Source: Macropodus opercularis (lineage: Eukaryota > Chordata > Actinopteri > Anabantiformes > Osphronemidae). Taken from it: a stretch of DNA of 64,000 nt. The notes beneath the pieces are model-generated. The model had not been told where the DNA came from, did not search any database, and was given only the letters and a program-made list of their open reading frames with translations. Positions 61,391-64,000 of this stretch are shown here, piece after piece (within the stretch, counting starts at the first letter, position 1; each line of letters begins with the position of its first letter). Location of the stretch: contig CM061100.1 of NCBI GenBank assembly GCA_030770545.1, positions 4,533,501 through 4,597,500 of the forward strand, written 5' to 3'. The position numbers were made by a program, and so were the translations under genes.

Positions 61391-63179
61391 AACTATGTTG
61401 TGCCGGCTCAGGCTCCACACATGTACGTAAACACAAGCACACACCTACGTGTGGACGCACACAAAAACACACATGCAGCCTTCACCCTTCCACCTCTCCC
61501 TTCCATTGAGTTATCTTTACTCAGGCTTTGTCTCCTCTAATTGGAGCTGATGAGGGACTAATTGGTAGCTTTTTTACAACACCCCGTACTTAAGCAACGG
61601 CAAGCCGAGGGAGGCAGCATGAGTGGAGTTAATGAGAGGCTTTGCACAAATAAAAGCTTTAAAATGGGCCAGTTTCACAGAATGGGAGAAAAGGAAAGTT
61701 GAGGATATCTTTTGTGTCCTCTACATCTTTCACTTATGTGCAGGTATCTGAAAAGAAGAGCGAGTGGTGAAGGGCACACAGTGGTTGCTGAATCATGGGG
61801 TACTTGTGTGCATAAAGGGATCTGTTCTGTATTGTTTGGGGCCCGTCGTTTAGTGTGTCTATTAATAATGAGAAAGGACTGCTCCTCAAATGAATGTGGC
61901 AAAGTCCTTAGCGGACAATAAGTGGCCTCTCCTCCGTGGACCACACTGGGCTATGTTGAAACAATCTGAAATAAAGGTTTAGAACGTCTGTATTGTTGAG
62001 CGTGAGTATGTGGCCTATGTGCAGCAATGAGCCAACAAATAATACAGCAGCCAAGCCAGACTACACACTACTGAAAAATCCTGGAGATGAGTTTTATTGC
62101 TCTAAATCAAATTCATAATCTACAAGGTTTGTGTGTCTGTTACACGATATGTGTAACAAAGTAAATTCCACATCATGAGTTGGTTCTCTGACTTGAAAAC
62201 CATGTTCTTGTTGTTGTCCAAGGGGAGATTTGCAACATAGTTGTAAACTGAAGAGCACAGTGGGCTCAAGCAGGGGAGATTTCCTTAGCATGCTGTCATC
62301 ACAGCAGATATTCAGTTCACATGATAATGGGTTGCTTTGTGCTTTTCAGGTATGAATAAACACGCTGAAGCAGCAGGCTTCATTTAACTAAGTACATCAC
62401 ATCGGGAGGTGACAAGACACTCTCCCTTTTCCCTACGTGTGACATGGGTAATACAAACGTCTTTAGACGACCAGATCCTCTGGGGACAAGTAACCCCATG
62501 CGCAACACAAATGGTATTTGTTTAATCTGAGTAGCACAGATTAGAGCCCCTAAATCTTGACTTATTCAAACAATGCAAACGACACACGAAGCAAATCTTT
62601 ATGAGGTAGAAAATATTGATATATGCATTTCAGGAGATATAAGTTGTGATGAAAACTTTCAGGAATTAACCAGCATTCAGCAAACATACTCGTATAGACA
62701 GATAAAGTAGCTGTGGACTACAGCCTAACAGCACAAACGTGAGCTTTACTGTCGGATAAATACACTACACTGCAAACTCGTGTTGACCTGCTGTCATTTC
62801 GAACACAGAATACATTTCCTGCACAGTATAATTCACTGACCAAATATTTGTGCTGACTCATGTGATAGGCTATTCACAGTCTCAGTGACCCATTAACACC
62901 CTACAGGCTTTCATTGTCCACCTCCAAATGAACCATTAGCATTGCTATTGTTATTTAAATCTTCATTTCCTAACAAAGAGTGTGGTTTAACTCCCTAATG
63001 AGGCCTCCCTCAGACAAAGGACGGAGGCCTCTATTTTCTCTGCTCCGTAAATCCACTGAAACGTGTTAGACTGCACGAGTTTTGAACGTTAAAAGAGAGT
63101 ATTAGTTCTTAATTTCTGTCAGATTAAGTGTAAGGATTTATAAGTGTTAGTCTATTAAGTCTACTGGCAAACAGCTCAG
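61391..63179. other. Downstream intergenic DNA
   Basis: No supported gene. A CA-rich stretch (about 61430-61475) and an AATAAA at about 61970 are visible. Some stretches near 61.5-61.9 kb may continue the candidate conserved block. Confidence 0.5.
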
Positions 63180-63659
63180 GTGTGGTTTTTGTGCTGTTCT
63201 ATTTGTTTGATGGGAAGCAGCAATTACACTGTTATAGTTTATATTTTTACTATTGTGTTCACTAAAGCGAACTTTGACATAATCTTCATTGAAACACAGA
63301 AATGTGCTGCTTATACAATAAATATTAGTGCATGCATATCTGACTATAGCAACAGAAGAAATACCTATTATGATAATGCTCATTTTATTGTTGACTGTAG
63401 TTTCTGGAATGTCAATGGCAATAAAATATGTGCAAATAAAACGCACCAGAGTTGCTACTGTGTATTTGTTAAGGTGCAGATTGGATTAATAGCCACAGTT
63501 CTTGCGCTGTATGTCAGCGATCACTTCAATTTACCGATTGTCCGAACAGTCAAAATCCCCAGATCGGTGTCACCAAAACAGTCTAGTCTTATTCTGGAGT
63601 TTGTTCCTGAACCTATAAGCAAGAAATTGGTTGAACATGAGGACCAGAACATTGTGTGA
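63180..63659 (+). CDS. Unassigned 159-codon ORF, possible terminal exon
   Basis: An open frame that is long for this AT-rich background. From an acceptor-like gtgcag at 63474-63479 the frame reads IGLIATVLALYVSDHFNLPI, a hydrophobic, membrane-like segment, then a charged tail ending EHEDQNIV and TGA at 63657-63659. An AATAAA follows about 95 bases later (around 63752) with GT-rich DNA after it, which would suit a last exon and short 3' UTR. The pyrimidine tract before gtgcag is weak. I do not recognise the protein and saw no upstream partner exon, so a chance ORF or degenerate element is equally possible. Confidence 0.25.
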   Translation: MWFLCCSICLMGSSNYTVIVYIFTIVFTKANFDIIFIETQKCAAYTINISACISDYSNRRNTYYDNAHFIVDCSFWNVNGNKICANKTHQSCYCVFVKVQIGLIATVLALYVSDHFNLPIVRTVKIPRSVSPKQSSLILEFVPEPISKKLVEHEDQNIV

Positions 63660-64000
63660 TCTCTCAAGTGCCACTGCTGCTTTCATTCAACCGTGAAACC
63701 CCCTGTAGCGAGCACGTCAACCATTCCCTGACTTTATGAGTTGGACCAGAACAATAAATATAATTGTGTATGTACATAATGTACATGGGTGCAAGCTATA
63801 CAGGATGTAACCATATCAAGTTACATTATTTCTATAAATCCAAAGCCGATTGAAAATAACAATTTCCACAAACCACCATGACATTTAATCTGTGTATCTG
63901 AATGTACAGTGGGGAGCCGTTGGGTAAAAGCAACTTCTTAAAAACCTCTCAAAATAACCCAATAAAATAAATGAAACGTCGGTTTGCTGGTTGAGTGGAC
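63660..64000. other. Right edge, no gene seen
   Basis: AT-rich DNA containing AATAAA around 63752 and a second aataaaataaa near 63961-63971. No open frame of interest. Confidence 0.5.

Overview
The window is a piece of a teleost fish chromosome, probably a percomorph-like fish. Two spliced vertebrate genes, hcn1 and ccbe1, lie in tandem on the + strand, with GT-AG introns far smaller than those of the mammalian orthologues. The non-coding DNA carries a fish-type Ty3/gypsy retrotransposon, decayed fish interspersed repeats and short microsatellites. There is no prokaryotic gene organisation and no CRISPR array, and I recognised no rRNA or tRNA gene.

Layout. 1-2213: the 5' part of a Ty3/gypsy LTR retrotransposon on the minus strand (LTR, intact gag, start of pol), lying in an intron of hcn1. 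3380-18045: the last four coding exons of hcn1, a hyperpolarisation-activated cyclic-nucleotide-gated channel. They encode the rest of the C-linker, the cyclic-nucleotide-binding domain and the whole C-terminal tail; the membrane and pore exons lie upstream of the window. 18046 to about 21325: probable long hcn1 3' UTR. About 21.3-35.9 kb: intergenic, with no gene I can establish. 36179-58407: ccbe1 complete in 11 coding exons (predicted 405 aa), with an 80-bp first intron and a 15.5-kb second intron. 58.4-64 kb: ccbe1 3' UTR and downstream intergenic DNA, including a block with the texture of a conserved regulatory element (about 60.5-61.4 kb) and an unassigned 159-codon ORF at 63.2 kb.

The two genes have unrelated jobs. 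HCN1 is a pacemaker (Ih) channel subunit of neurons and photoreceptors. CCBE1 is a secreted matrix protein that helps ADAMTS3 process VEGF-C during lymphatic growth. Exon boundaries were set by hand from reading frame, splice consensus and remembered family sequence. All coding joins keep frame, and the hcn1 internal exon lengths (147, 241, 165 nt) are those I recall for vertebrate HCN genes.

I did not find a convincing new biological system. The items most worth a second look are the poly-alanine/poly-glutamine tracts in the HCN1 tail, a tandem NAGNAG acceptor in ccbe1, the unassigned 63.2-kb ORF, a signal-peptide-like exon on the minus strand at 25.6 kb, a long hairpin in an hcn1 intron, and the candidate conserved non-coding blocks.
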